Shown here piece by piece: positions 1 through 9,100 of a DNA stretch of 64,000 bases. Origin of the DNA: CAVYXZ01 sp965223835 (GTDB lineage Bacteria > Chloroflexota > Anaerolineae > Aggregatilineales > Phototrophicaceae); NCBI GenBank assembly GCA_965223835.1, contig CBDCXQ010000001.1:3720001-3784000 (forward strand). Reading direction: 5' to 3'. A program made the translations under genes and the position numbers. Below the pieces are notes generated by a model that worked only from the letters and a program-made list of their open reading frames with translations, was not told the DNA's origin and did no database searches. How positions within the stretch are numbered: position 1 is the first letter of the stretch; the number at the start of each line of letters is the position of its first letter.

Positions 1-241
1 CCGTGCGTTTGTTGCCATCATAAAACAGGTGATGTGCCGCCAGCGAATGGAGCAGAGCCGCCGCTTTATCCAATAGAGTCGGATATGCCGCCTCACCGAA
101 AGCCGCCAACAGTGGACGGGCCGCCGCTGCCCGCAATAAATGCCGATCACGCACATTGGGCTTGCGCCCTAAGACGCCCTCAGCGATTTCATAAATTTCC
201 GTCGGGCTAAGATAATGCACGCCCTGATCGTGAATATCCAT
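1..241 (-). CDS. Death-on-curing (Doc/Fic) family protein, N-terminal part
   Basis: I read this gene directly from the minus strand; it runs off the left edge after about 80 residues. It begins MDIHDQGVHYLSPTEIYEIA and reaches the Fic/Doc signature HLFYDGNKRT just at the edge, where Doc-type proteins carry HxFx(D/x)xNKR. Doc toxins phosphorylate EF-Tu and Fic proteins AMPylate targets; which applies here cannot be told from the fragment. Its ATG shares one base with the stop of the sugar isomerase gene upstream (TAATG), so the two are probably translationally coupled. No Phd-like antitoxin lies between them, which argues against a standard phd-doc pair. Confidence 0.75.
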   Translation of the reverse strand, partial: MDIHDQGVHYLSPTEIYEIAEGVLGRKPNVRDRHLLRAAAARPLLAAFGEAAYPTLLDKAAALLHSLAAHHLFYDGNKRT

Positions 242-1059
242 TAGTTAAGATAGGGGGTCACAAGATCGCGTTCAATTGCCAGCCCCGCCCATTCATCATC
301 GTCTGGTCCATCATAGATCAGGGTATAGGGGCCGTCAAAATCTGCCGCACGGGTGAGTTCCAGGCAGCGAACATAATCATCGCTATTCGCTTGAAGCGGT
401 GCAGTAAAGCTACATTTCGCATGACACGATTCGGCATATTGGGTGATCTGAGCGAGATCATCATATTTGGTCGCGCCCTTCCAGTTGCCAAAATCGACGC
501 ACAGCCCCACCTGCCCGGCTAATGGTTCCATGACATGCCGCACACTGGTTGGATCAGCGAATAAATCGAACCAGTTTTCGGTCATTAAGCGGACGTTGTT
601 GGCTTTAGCAACCTCAACCAACTGTGTCAAGGCATCCTGACTGCGGTTGAGTGAACCCTCACCAGTTGTCTTACCCGCGATGACACGCGAACAGCGTGCC
701 CCCAATTGCCCAGCAGTCTCCAACCAACTGCTTATCCAGGCCTGATCGCGCTGGCCGTGCGCCGGGTGCGTAATGTCACCATCATCAATGAGAATCGTGA
801 ACAATTCCACCCCCGCCGAATCGAGTGCTGAGCGAAGTTCTTGCAGATAGACATCATCGCGACTTGGTAAATGAAAATGGCAGATCTCCAACGTATTGAT
901 GCCAAACGCTGCAATTTGCGCTGGAACATCCAACAAGGACAAGGAGCCAGGGCCATAGGGTTCTGCGCGTTCGCGGGATGGTTTTGCCGGGGAGTCCCAG
1001 TATGTTGGCCCTAACGTTCGGTGCAAACTCCAGGTTGAAACGGATAGACGTGCAGTCAT
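241..1059 (-). CDS. Sugar phosphate isomerase/epimerase (xylose isomerase-like TIM barrel)
   Basis: A 272-residue protein with the layout of the AP-endonuclease-2/xylose-isomerase-like TIM barrel family: N-terminal LSVSTWSLHRTLG, a middle LEICHFHLPS strand, TENWFDL and VGLCVDFGNW strands with metal-ligand-type acidic residues, and a C-terminal GPYTLIYDGPDDDEW. Members isomerise or epimerise sugars and inositols; the substrate cannot be read from sequence. The start ATG at 1059 is preceded by a purine stretch (GGCAAAAT) in a 134-base divergent gap with the gene at 1194. The stop overlaps the start of the Doc-like gene, suggesting one transcript. Confidence 0.8.
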   Translation of the reverse strand: MTARLSVSTWSLHRTLGPTYWDSPAKPSRERAEPYGPGSLSLLDVPAQIAAFGINTLEICHFHLPSRDDVYLQELRSALDSAGVELFTILIDDGDITHPAHGQRDQAWISSWLETAGQLGARCSRVIAGKTTGEGSLNRSQDALTQLVEVAKANNVRLMTENWFDLFADPTSVRHVMEPLAGQVGLCVDFGNWKGATKYDDLAQITQYAESCHAKCSFTAPLQANSDDYVRCLELTRAADFDGPYTLIYDGPDDDEWAGLAIERDLVTPYLN

Positions 1060-1193
1060 GATTTTGCCTCCATATCAGGCTAATAATTTTAGCATGGGTT
1101 CTGAAAAAAGCATGAAAAGCCCAACCATTAAGGTCTTTACACTATTTTCTCACCCTAAAATGAATCAACAAACATTAATATAGGTCGCCACCA

Positions 1194-1538
1194 ATGCTTT
1201 TTCACAACTATCCCCCAATTATTATCCTTCAGGGCCAAAAACAACGTCTGGAATTGTACACTGATCGCGTCGTGGCTCGAAATACAAGCTGGCTGGCCCG
1301 TCGTTTTCCAATCATTTTTGGCGGTGCTGAAATGCTCTATCTTGACGAGATCACTGATGTCGCTGTATACCCCATTCGGTGTACACCAGATCTTCGATTT
1401 AAGTTAGTGATTACCGGGCGGCATCAAGCAGAACTAAGTGTCGACTATCTGGAAACGGAATATGTCGCCGCCAATACCCTCATTGACTCGATTGAGTATT
1501 TCATCGAACAAAGTGAATTCTTGCCACCTGTAGGCTGA
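1194..1538 (+). CDS. Small hypothetical protein, possibly PH-like fold
   Basis: A 114-residue protein I do not recognise. It is a succession of predicted beta strands (PIIILQGQKQRLELYTDRVVARN, AEMLYLDEITDVAVYP, RFKLVITGRHQAELSV) followed by one helix (AANTLIDSIEYFIEQ). Strand-strand-helix order with a polar loop resembles bacterial PH-domain (bPH) proteins, which is a weak fold guess only. No signal peptide or membrane segment. Its start lies in the divergent gap with the isomerase; no clear ribosome-binding site precedes the ATG. Confidence 0.55.
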   Translation: MLFHNYPPIIILQGQKQRLELYTDRVVARNTSWLARRFPIIFGGAEMLYLDEITDVAVYPIRCTPDLRFKLVITGRHQAELSVDYLETEYVAANTLIDSIEYFIEQSEFLPPVG

Positions 1539-1898
1539 TTTATGGGTAGTGGTTAATACGGCAAGTGATGAACCGGATTTGATATACTTGCCGCATGATA
1601 CAACCAAGTACCACCTACACTTGTCGCTTATGCAGCAGTTCAAACTTCATTAGAAATGGCCCGAATTAATGTGGCAACCCCTAATATCACTGTAAAGACT
1701 ACGGTGTGTATCACGTGTTGCAACCGCAAACCATCCACAGCAGCACCCGCGTGAGCAAGTCTTGTGAGCGGCCCAGGAACGGATAAGTTTGCACGGGATC
1801 GACTGAACTCGATACGCTACCTTAATACCATTTGATCGAAAATATGCGGCACCGCAGGTACAATTCGATCTATTCTGACGAAGTAGCGTGGATGTATT
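1539..1898. other. 360-base gap with no recognisable feature
   Basis: No open frame here has convincing coding character: the frames on the minus strand are low-complexity and Cys/Ser/Arg-rich shadows. I see no tRNA cloverleaf, terminator hairpin with T-tract, or repeat. It presumably holds the promoter of the acyl-CoA dehydrogenase gene; no consensus promoter stands out. Confidence 0.4.
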
Positions 1899-3026
1899 AT
1901 GATGCGTGTTATTGAAGTCGCCCGCAAGCTTGCCAATCAATTTGCCAGCCGGGCCGATGAAGCTGACCGTCAGGGCCGACTTCCCCAGGCCGATGTGCAA
2001 GCCTTGCAGGAATCCGGTTATCTGGCGATTAGCGTGCCCCAGGCATACGGCGGCCAGGGGCTAGGCCTGCATGAGTGCGTCACCGCACAAATCGAAATCG
2101 CCCAGGGCAGTGGCTCCACCGCAATGGTAGCCTGTATGCCCATCCACATCTTTGGTTCAGCCACTGAGAATAACCCCTGGTCCGACGAACATTACGAGCA
2201 ACTGTGCCGTGACCTGGCGAACGGTGCCTTGATTAACAGTATTGCCAGTGAACCCAGCCTCGGCAGCCCCTCGCGCGGGAGTATTTTTCAGACAAATGCC
2301 GTCCATACCGAGGCTGGCTGGCGTATCAACGGTCACAAGAACTGGTCCAGCGGTGGCAAACATTTGACCCATCTGCTGGTCTCGCTGGATATTGAGGGTA
2401 AACCAGCGCAAATCCTGGTCCCCAATCATCTGCCCGGCGTGCGCTGGGAGGAGTCCTGGCGCGATTCGCTGAGTTTGCGGGCCAGCGATAGCGACGATGT
2501 TTATTTTGAAGATGTGATCGTCCCTCACGAGAATCTGCTGAAGCCACCCAATGGCAGCAAAAAAGGTGGCCCGAATGCCTGGTTCCCGGCATTGACCGCT
2601 GTTACCTATCTGGGTGTTGCCCTGGCGGCCCGCAACGCAACAATCCGTTTCGCGCTGGAACGGGTCCCGACTGCGCTTGGTAAACCAATTGCAACCCTGC
2701 CCAAAATTCAGCGTCAGATCGGCGAAATGGATATGCAGTTACAGGCGTCACGGCTCATGCTGCTGGAAGCAGCCCACGCCTGGGATGAGCGACGATCAGC
2801 CGCCTGGTCGCAGATCGTGGCCGCCAAGCAATTTGCCAATGAAGTCGCCATCACAGTCACGGATATTGCGCTGCGAGTCGCCGGTGGTCAGAGCATTACC
2901 CACAATCTGCCATTAGAACGCTATTTTCGCGATGTGCGTGGCGGGATTACGCACCCGCCATCGGGAGATACCGCGCTCGAAATCGTCGGCAAAGCCGCAA
3001 TTGATGAACTGGAATCTGGCACATGA
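1899..3026 (+). CDS. Acyl-CoA dehydrogenase family flavoprotein
   Basis: 375 residues, the usual length of acyl-CoA dehydrogenases. The three-part fold is visible: an N-terminal helical domain (residues 1-115, with GYLAISVPQAYGGQGLGL), a middle beta domain (INSIASEPSLGSPSRG, WRINGHKNWSSGGKH, corresponding to the flavin/substrate-binding GxKxxxS region), and a C-terminal helical domain (AARNATIRFALERVPTALGK, ending RVAGGQSITHNLPLERYFRDVRGG). The family oxidises acyl-CoA thioesters, or in the DszC/SfnB-like branch hydroxylates small substrates; I cannot decide between these. The Glu expected as catalytic base is not obvious. Its last codon overlaps the next gene by 4 bases (ATGA), so the two are co-translated. 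Confidence 0.88.
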   Translation: MMRVIEVARKLANQFASRADEADRQGRLPQADVQALQESGYLAISVPQAYGGQGLGLHECVTAQIEIAQGSGSTAMVACMPIHIFGSATENNPWSDEHYEQLCRDLANGALINSIASEPSLGSPSRGSIFQTNAVHTEAGWRINGHKNWSSGGKHLTHLLVSLDIEGKPAQILVPNHLPGVRWEESWRDSLSLRASDSDDVYFEDVIVPHENLLKPPNGSKKGGPNAWFPALTAVTYLGVALAARNATIRFALERVPTALGKPIATLPKIQRQIGEMDMQLQASRLMLLEAAHAWDERRSAAWSQIVAAKQFANEVAITVTDIALRVAGGQSITHNLPLERYFRDVRGGITHPPSGDTALEIVGKAAIDELESGT

Positions 3027-3349
3027 GTGCCGAACCTCAATACCTCTATCTGACAACAACCGGCTGGAAAAGTGGCAATCCACATGAGATTGAGATCTGG
3101 TTTGTCGCCTATGCCGGACGCCATTATCTGGTCGCTGAGCATCGGGAAAAGACCCACTGGGTGCAAAACATTCGACACAATCCAGCACTTACATATCGCA
3201 TCAATGACCAGACCGTTAACGGCAGCGGGCGGGTGGTTGATGCCAGCGACGAACCAGAACTCGCGGCAGCCGTGAGTCATTTGATGGATTCAAAATATCA
3301 TTGGAGCGACGGCCTGATCGTGGAACTTTCAGCCAACGGTGTTGAATAA
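3023..3349 (+). CDS. Nitroreductase-type deazaflavin (F420)-dependent oxidoreductase
   Basis: 108 residues with the signature of the Ddn/DUF385 family: YLTTTGWKSGNPHEIEIWFV, then YLVAEHREKTHWVQNIRHNPAL, which forms the split beta-barrel that binds F420 (or FMN) in related proteins. Such enzymes reduce quinones, nitro compounds or other small electrophiles with F420H2. The 4-base overlap with the acyl-CoA dehydrogenase points to a two-step redox module. The 3' end overlaps the convergent regulator gene by about 21 bases. Confidence 0.82.
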   Translation: MSAEPQYLYLTTTGWKSGNPHEIEIWFVAYAGRHYLVAEHREKTHWVQNIRHNPALTYRINDQTVNGSGRVVDASDEPELAAAVSHLMDSKYHWSDGLIVELSANGVE

Positions 3350-4333
3350 CGTCAGCAATTGTGCCCCGCGATCGGTCAAATGATAGTAGACGCGCTTGCC
3401 GCTGCGGTGTGGTTCTACCAGACCGGCTTGATTTAAGCGGCTGAGGTGTTGCGACGCAGCGCCCGCAGTCATGTGCAAACGGCGGGCGATTTCGCCAGTA
3501 TTGGCCGGGGTTGCCAGCACTTGTAGCACTCGTGCCCGGCCTTCCCCCAACGCGATCTCAAGCGATTCGTTACCTTTGGCGATGGATTGGTCCCAGCGGC
3601 CAACGCCCCGCGCGCCATAGATTAGCATTGGTGTCCATTCAGGTTCGATCTGCCAGTGTAAGCTGGGACCACCAAAGATCGTCGGCACCAATTGTAGACC
3701 ATCACCAGCCAGCGTGAAGTCGCCGTTGCGATTCGGTTTGAGTATCTCCAGCACACCATCCGCATAATGCAAGTCAGGATTGAGTTCTTTTAGCATTTGT
3801 TCCGGGCCAGCCAGTGCAATCTGCCGCGCCCGATATAGGACATCACCATCCAATACGGCAGTGAGCTGATGCCAATGATGTTCCAGGGCGCGCCGCCAGT
3901 AGACGCGCATCTCCTCAGCGAGACAATACAGCGCCTCACTCGGATAAGTCAGGAAAAACTGCCGTGTCTCTGATTCACCCGCGATGTCAATCAACCGCTG
4001 GACGTTTTTACGGACGATTTCCGCCGGAGTCGCCAACATCTGTTCGAGTTCATAGGCCAGGCTTAACTGGACAACCGAAGGCGTGGGCGTCATGAAGTCG
4101 GGTACATACGGACACTTGTCCCTATCATCCCACAGTCCTGGAATCATGGCTTCCATAAAGGGTAGATCAATGCCTTTGAGCGCCCGCAGCGCTTCATCAA
4201 CCCACCGGCGATAGTAGTGGTGAAATTCGGAATTTACCAGTACATGATAGCTGACGGTCAATTCCACCAGCGGATTGTAGGCGAAGCGGGTATCTAATAG
4301 ATCGTCCTGTGTGACCTGAATAGTGATGGACAT
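3329..4333 (-). CDS. ArsR-family transcriptional regulator with large N-terminal domain
   Basis: 334 residues. The C-terminal 75 residues are a winged helix of ArsR type: LQVLATPANTGEIARRLHMTAGAASQHLSRLNQAGLVEPHRSGKRVYYHLTDRGAQLL, with the recognition helix GAASQHLSRLN and the beta-wing RSGKRVYYHL. The first ~250 residues form a mixed helical domain of the DUF5937 type commonly fused in front of this HTH. No cysteine pair for metal sensing is visible in the HTH, so it is probably not an arsenic sensor. A perfect palindrome at 4401-4416 lies 68 bases upstream of its start and is the likely autoregulatory operator. Confidence 0.85.
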   Translation of the reverse strand: MSITIQVTQDDLLDTRFAYNPLVELTVSYHVLVNSEFHHYYRRWVDEALRALKGIDLPFMEAMIPGLWDDRDKCPYVPDFMTPTPSVVQLSLAYELEQMLATPAEIVRKNVQRLIDIAGESETRQFFLTYPSEALYCLAEEMRVYWRRALEHHWHQLTAVLDGDVLYRARQIALAGPEQMLKELNPDLHYADGVLEILKPNRNGDFTLAGDGLQLVPTIFGGPSLHWQIEPEWTPMLIYGARGVGRWDQSIAKGNESLEIALGEGRARVLQVLATPANTGEIARRLHMTAGAASQHLSRLNQAGLVEPHRSGKRVYYHLTDRGAQLLTLFNTVG

Positions 4334-4400
4334 TTCAGTTTAGCCCTGCCCTTTTCCAGATACGCTCATCATACAACAGAACATGTGGGCTATCCATCAT

Positions 4401-4416
4401 TTTAGAATTTTCTAAA
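4401..4416. promoter_or_regulatory. Palindromic operator TTTAGAATTTTCTAAA
   Basis: A perfect inverted repeat with 7-base arms (TTTAGAA/TTCTAAA) and a 2-base centre, in the 153-base divergent region between the ArsR-type regulator (start 4333) and the small gene at 4487. Size, symmetry and position fit an operator for the adjacent winged-helix dimer. This assignment is an inference. Confidence 0.6.
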
Positions 4417-4486
4417 TTAGTTTGGTTCAGCCCATGCAGAGCTTACACTGAGTTCATAAGTTAAAGGGGCTGACAGGAAAACAACC

Positions 4487-4744
4487 ATGTATGAATATCA
4501 GAACGAGCACCTACTCATGAAACATCACGAGGTCCGTCGTAAAGCCTTAATGGATGAAGCCCGCCGGGAACGACTTAAAAACGAGGTCATTCGCCAGGCT
4601 GCCAGCCAGCAACAACAGCTTGCAACGACCAGACCTGTGATGCCATTATGGAGGCGGATTTGGACGCTACTGGGGCGCTATCGCCCAGCCAGCCCACCCA
4701 CGATTTCCTTTGCAGAAGATGGTGTGGGATATAAATCCCCATAA
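4487..4744 (+). CDS. Small basic hypothetical protein
   Basis: 85 residues, not recognised. Residues 10-45 form an Arg/Lys/Glu/Gln-rich amphipathic helix (KHHEVRRKALMDEARRERLK), then a short hydrophobic patch (MPLWRRIWTLLGRY). The ribosome-binding site AGGAAA sits about 8 bases ahead of the ATG, which supports real expression. A good hairpin terminator follows. It is divergent from the ArsR-type regulator and shares its palindromic operator, so it may be the regulated gene. Similar short peptides occur next to DUF5937 regulators. Confidence 0.6.
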   Translation: MYEYQNEHLLMKHHEVRRKALMDEARRERLKNEVIRQAASQQQQLATTRPVMPLWRRIWTLLGRYRPASPPTISFAEDGVGYKSP

Positions 4745-4771
4745 TCATTCGCTTTACTCCCATTGTTGCAG

Positions 4772-4808
4772 GCGGCACTCATAATGAGTGTCGCTTTGCT
4801 TTTATTTA
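4772..4808 (+). terminator. Intrinsic terminator after the small gene
   Basis: Stem GCGGCACTCA (4772-4781) pairs with TGAGTGTCGC (4785-4794) at 9 of 10 positions around a TAA loop, followed by a T-rich stretch (TTTGCTTTTATTT). It separates the small gene from the secretion operon that starts at 5046. The rest of the gap 4809-5045 shows no gene; TTGACG at 4965-4970 may be part of the operon promoter, but no good -10 follows. Confidence 0.65.
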
Positions 4809-5045
4809 CCAATGCGAAAAAATGTTGATTGAACGCCATTCAGATCAATAAGCAAAATAACTGTTCAATTAAGATATTGTCAGTAAGCGGTAGGGGAAAG
4901 ATAGGCGACAGGTTTGCTACCGACTGACCTGACCAGATAAACCAGTAGAATTGTCACCCATAAGTTGACGAACCGACGGGATTCGGCTACAACTAATACT
5001 ATACAATGCTGTTCAAATCATTGATTAGAAGAGGATGCCGCCGAG

Positions 5046-5327
5046 ATGGATAATTCAGTAGTCGCTCGAATTGATCAAATGCGTGAATCAGCAACCAACA
5101 TTGGTAGTAGCGCCAATAAAATCCGCGATGCGGTCCAGCAAACCGACACCGAGGTCAAAGCCCTCAGCGAGGATCGCTATATGAGTCCCGGCGCAACCGC
5201 TTTCCGCACCCAATATTTCCGGCTCACGCCGCGTTTAAATCAGGCCGCCGAAGAACTGCTCAAATTCCAGGCGAAACTGGTTGAAGCATCTGACGAAATC
5301 GAACGCGCTGCCGGTTCCCTATCCTGA
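5046..5327 (+). CDS. WXG100-like small helical protein (no Trp in the motif)
   Basis: 93 residues, all helix, with the length and two-helix-hairpin layout of WXG100 proteins. The first helix spans about 5-42, the turn falls at DRYMSPGATAFRTQYFRL where canonical proteins have WxG followed by aaFxxxw, and the second helix spans about 58-90 with regular heptads. The Trp of WxG is replaced (Tyr-Met-Ser-Pro-Gly). WXG100 proteins are secreted as dimers by type VII-like machines through EccC. It is the first gene of the operon, 11 bases ahead of the next WXG protein and upstream of EccC. The start is ATG at 5046 preceded by GAAGAGGATGCCGCCGAG. Confidence 0.72.
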   Translation: MDNSVVARIDQMRESATNIGSSANKIRDAVQQTDTEVKALSEDRYMSPGATAFRTQYFRLTPRLNQAAEELLKFQAKLVEASDEIERAAGSLS

Positions 5328-5338
5328 GCCTTTGATTG

Positions 5339-5704
5339 ATGCCTCAGCAGCCAGAATCATTTGCATTAGAGCCGACTGAGCCACCACGCACAAAATCGGA
5401 CCCGGAATATTATATTCCGATGCAGGAGGCGGATCGGCTGCGGGCCAAGGCCGATCAATTGACCGCCCATACTTATACCATCTCGCAGTATAACGGCGAA
5501 CTTGATGACCTGGTTAATGTTTTGGCGGGTGGTGGCAACAGTTCCTGGCAAGGGCGGCGGGCCAACCGCTTCGCCAGCGACTGGCACGATGTAAATGGCA
5601 GTGTCAGTAATTGGGTGCGCCAGATCGAAAACGCTGCTGATAATCTGTATAGCGAAGCTGCTGCGCTGGTGCGACAGGCTGAAGATTACCTTGCTGGCGG
5701 TTAA
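5339..5704 (+). CDS. WXG100 family protein with N-terminal extension
   Basis: 121 residues from ATG 5339 (a TTG one codon earlier is the alternative). The first ~28 residues are Pro/Glu-rich and unstructured; the rest is a helical hairpin with a canonical turn SSWQGRRANRFASDWHDV, matching WxG plus the following aromatic positions. The second helix runs NGSVSNWVRQIENAADNLYS. No clear YxxxD/E export signal is seen at the C-terminus, which reads RQAEDYLAGG. It lies between two other WXG-like genes and probably forms a heterodimer with one of them for export by EccC. Confidence 0.8.
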   Translation: MPQQPESFALEPTEPPRTKSDPEYYIPMQEADRLRAKADQLTAHTYTISQYNGELDDLVNVLAGGGNSSWQGRRANRFASDWHDVNGSVSNWVRQIENAADNLYSEAAALVRQAEDYLAGG

Positions 5705-5727
5705 GGCCTAATTTTAAGGAGACATGC

Positions 5728-5997
5728 ATGAGTAGTATGATTAAAGTACCCTATGTGGAAATGCAGCAGCGGGCCGCGACCATTCGTCAACAGGCGTCCC
5801 TGGTGCGCGCCGAAGTGCAGGCGTTGGAGGCCAATGTCGATACCGTTGAATGGATGGGTAATCGTGCCCGCCGCTTCTTCGATATGTGGGAGGAAGCCCG
5901 CCCGCAAATGTTGCAATGGGCCGACATCCTGGATGCCTTTGCTGATGAACTGGACCAACAGGCCAAGCGAATGGAAATGGTCGATAATAATTTTTAA
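5728..5997 (+). CDS. WXG100 family protein
   Basis: 89 residues, the standard WXG100 length. Helix one covers about 8-40, the turn is VEWMGNRARRFFDMWEEA (W-M-G in place of WxG), and helix two continues to the C-terminus (DELDQQAKRMEMVDNNF). A strong ribosome-binding site, AAGGAG, sits 7-8 bases before ATG 5728. It is the third WXG-like gene directly upstream of EccC and is a likely substrate or co-substrate. No signal peptide, consistent with type VII export. Confidence 0.85.
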   Translation: MSSMIKVPYVEMQQRAATIRQQASLVRAEVQALEANVDTVEWMGNRARRFFDMWEEARPQMLQWADILDAFADELDQQAKRMEMVDNNF

Positions 5998-6105
5998 GCC
6001 GCACCAACAATCGCTACTCCTCGGTTGAAAAACGCACGATAGGGGCTTGTTCGCGTTGAAATCGTTGCCAACTTATTATTTTGAGCTTGTTAGGAGCCGC
6101 CCGGC

Positions 6106-9100
6106 ATGACGGACGAAGCCCACGCCGCCAATTTTAATCGCCCACCGCGCATCCAATTCCCCAATTTTGAGGATGAGGAAGTGTCTATCCCTGCGCCCCC
6201 GGTCAGGCAAGAAGCGCCCGAACAAAATTTACTCGTCACCATCTTGCCCGCGTTAGGCATGATCGCCATGACAATGGCCTTTCTGTCACGGGCTTTGACG
6301 AGCAATGTTGGTTCCGAAACAGGCAACCTGGTCCGCCTCGACACCTTTTGCCTCATTTTGCCCATGCTCGTGATTGCACTGGCATCAGTGGCCGGGCCGT
6401 TATTGACCCAGCGATCCCAGGCGAAAGATCGCGAACAAAAGAATCTGGAAGCGGAACAAAAATACCGGCGCTTGCTCGAACAAAAACGCGTGCGCCTGCA
6501 AGCGGCGCGGGACGCCCAGCTGGCAATCCTCGAATATAATTTCCCAGCACCCGATCATTGGCTGAATCTGGCACTGAATCGCGATAATCGGCTCTGGGAA
6601 CGGCGACCTGGCGACCCCGATTTCACCGCATTGCGGGTCGGTCTGGGCCACACGCCCTCGCTGGTGGAAATTCAGACGCCTGATGCTGATACGACCAGCG
6701 AGAGCATTGATCTGGCCTTCGCGCTGGCCGACGAATATCGGTATCTTAATGATGCGCCAGTGATTATGAGTCTACGGCAGGATGTTTCAATTGGTTTTGC
6801 CGGGAAACGGATGCTGATGTTACGTTCCGTCCGTGCGGCCATTTGCCATTTGGCCGTGACGCACGCTCCCCAGGATTTGCGCATTCACCTCATCGCGTCC
6901 CAGGCGAATTATGAAGACTGGCGTTGGCTGGAATGGCTGCCACACACCAGTCTAAACCAGCAGACCGGCACCGCTGACCTGATGGCATTTGACACAGAAG
7001 ACATACGCAACCTGATGGGTAATCTCAGCCAAACCGTTGACGAACGGCGGGAACGCGGCGATACAGGTAGCAAAACACCCCATCTTTTGGTCATCATTGA
7101 TGGCCCGCAACTGGTCGAAAGTGAAGCAGTCTACTCAACAATTTTGCGGGAAGGCCATCTGGTGGGCGCATCAGCGTTGTGTCTGGTGAATGCCTACCAG
7201 AATATCCCCAGCGACTGCGGCGCAATTGTTGAAATCAGTGACAATGAGCACTTCCGCTATGCTCGCACCGAGTCTGACGGTTATGAGGTCGAAGGCGACG
7301 TACTTGATGGTCTCTCCGCCCAGGACGCGGAATATATTGCGCGGGGCCTGTCAGCAGTGGTTGTGCGCGAAGTGGGCGGCAGTGGGCGCATCCCCCGACG
7401 AGTCGACTTCCTGGACCTGTACGGCATCCGCTATGTTGACGAATTGCCGCGCCGGTTGGACGCCTGGTGGCGCCGTCCGATCAAAAATGGTGAGCTGCCC
7501 TTTCCGGTCCGCATTGGGCGCGAAAGCCTGGCAGTAGATACAGTTATCATGCTGGATGAAGATCATCATGGGCCGCACGGGATGCTGGCCGGGACAACCG
7601 GTTCGGGAAAGAGTGAGTTATTGCAGACGCTCATCTGTGCGCTGGTGATGGAACATGACCCCCGGTTGCTCAATTTGCTACTGATTGACTTTAAAGGTGG
7701 GGCCACGTTTAACGTATTTAACGATCTACCCCACACCGTCGGCACGGTGACGAATCTGGATAGCGTCCGCGTAACCCGTGCCCTTGAGGCGCTCAAAGCG
7801 GAGACCACCTATCGCCAGCAGTTTTTGGACGACGCTAACGTCCGCGACATCACGCAATATTATGAATATTATGCCAACGACGATAGCAAAGTGCAGGCCC
7901 CTGATTATAAGCCACTGCCCCACTTATTTATCATCGTTGATGAGTTCGCGCAGCTTGCCAAAGAGATGCCCGATTTTATGCGGGAACTCGTGCGGACGGT
8001 GCAGGTCGGGCGTAGTCTGGGGTTGCATCTGCTGTTGGGTACCCAGAGTCCAATGGATGTTGTGACCGACGAAATGAACGCCAATCTGCAATTTCGCATT
8101 TGCTTGCGCGTGCAGAACATCGAAGCCAGTCGCGCCATGCTGCGGCGGCCTGATGCGGCTTATCTACCGGCTGGTTGGCCGGGCCGGGGCTATTTCCAGG
8201 TTGGCGAACAAGGCATGTTCAAGCAGTTCCAGACCGGTTATGTCGGGGCGGAATATGAAACCCGCGCCATGCGCGAAGCTGCCGAACAGCAGGATGATGT
8301 CGTTTTTGAAGTCATCACCGATAGCGGTGAGCGCATTGATCTGCTGCCCAAGACGTCATCAAACGGGGCGGACCACGCCAACGGTGCCGGTCAAGACAGC
8401 GAAGACCTCAACATGATGACGCAACTCTCAGATGAAATCGCCCAACCGGTAAACATTCAAGAACCACACACGGTCGCCAAAGCGATCATCGAAACCGTCC
8501 AGGATTATGCGACGCGTTACGGCATCAAACCAATGCCGCCGCTACTGCTGCCGCCACTGACCGAAACGATCACGCTCCAAATGCTGTTTGATAAATGTGA
8601 CATTGGCGGCTGGGACGGCGAACATTGGCAGGCCCCCGGCACCGATCATAACGGCGATCCGATTCCGTTAGGCAGTGTGCCGGTCGGGGTGATGGATGAT
8701 GTTTATAATCGCACCCAGCATCCATTGTGGATTAACCTGAATGCCGAAGTCGAAATCGGTGGACAGAAAGACATTAATCGCAAAGATGGACATGCCATTA
8801 TTTTTGGCAGTCCGGGCACGGGTAAAACTACCTTTTTACGCACGCTGGCAGTGGGTCTGGCACGGTTGCATTCGCCATTGGGTCTGCATATGTTTTTCCT
8901 CAGCCTGACCGGTACAGGCCTGGACGCGCTGGGCGGTTTACCCCATGCTGAGGCCGTCGTGCATGGCACCCAAACTGAGCGGGTACGGCGGTTGTTCGGG
9001 CGGCTCATTTACATGCTCGACGAGCGCCAGGCTGGCGCGGAAGCGACTGATACGTATATCGTTCTATTTATTGACCAGTACGAGCAATTTATTGATAATT

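Noticed and set aside
1539..1898. tRNA or small RNA in the gap
   Set aside because: No cloverleaf, no T-loop consensus and no terminator could be found.
1650..2000. Minus-strand 116-residue open frame opposite the acyl-CoA dehydrogenase start
   Set aside because: Cys/Gly/His-rich without domain pattern, no ribosome-binding site, and it overlaps a real gene.
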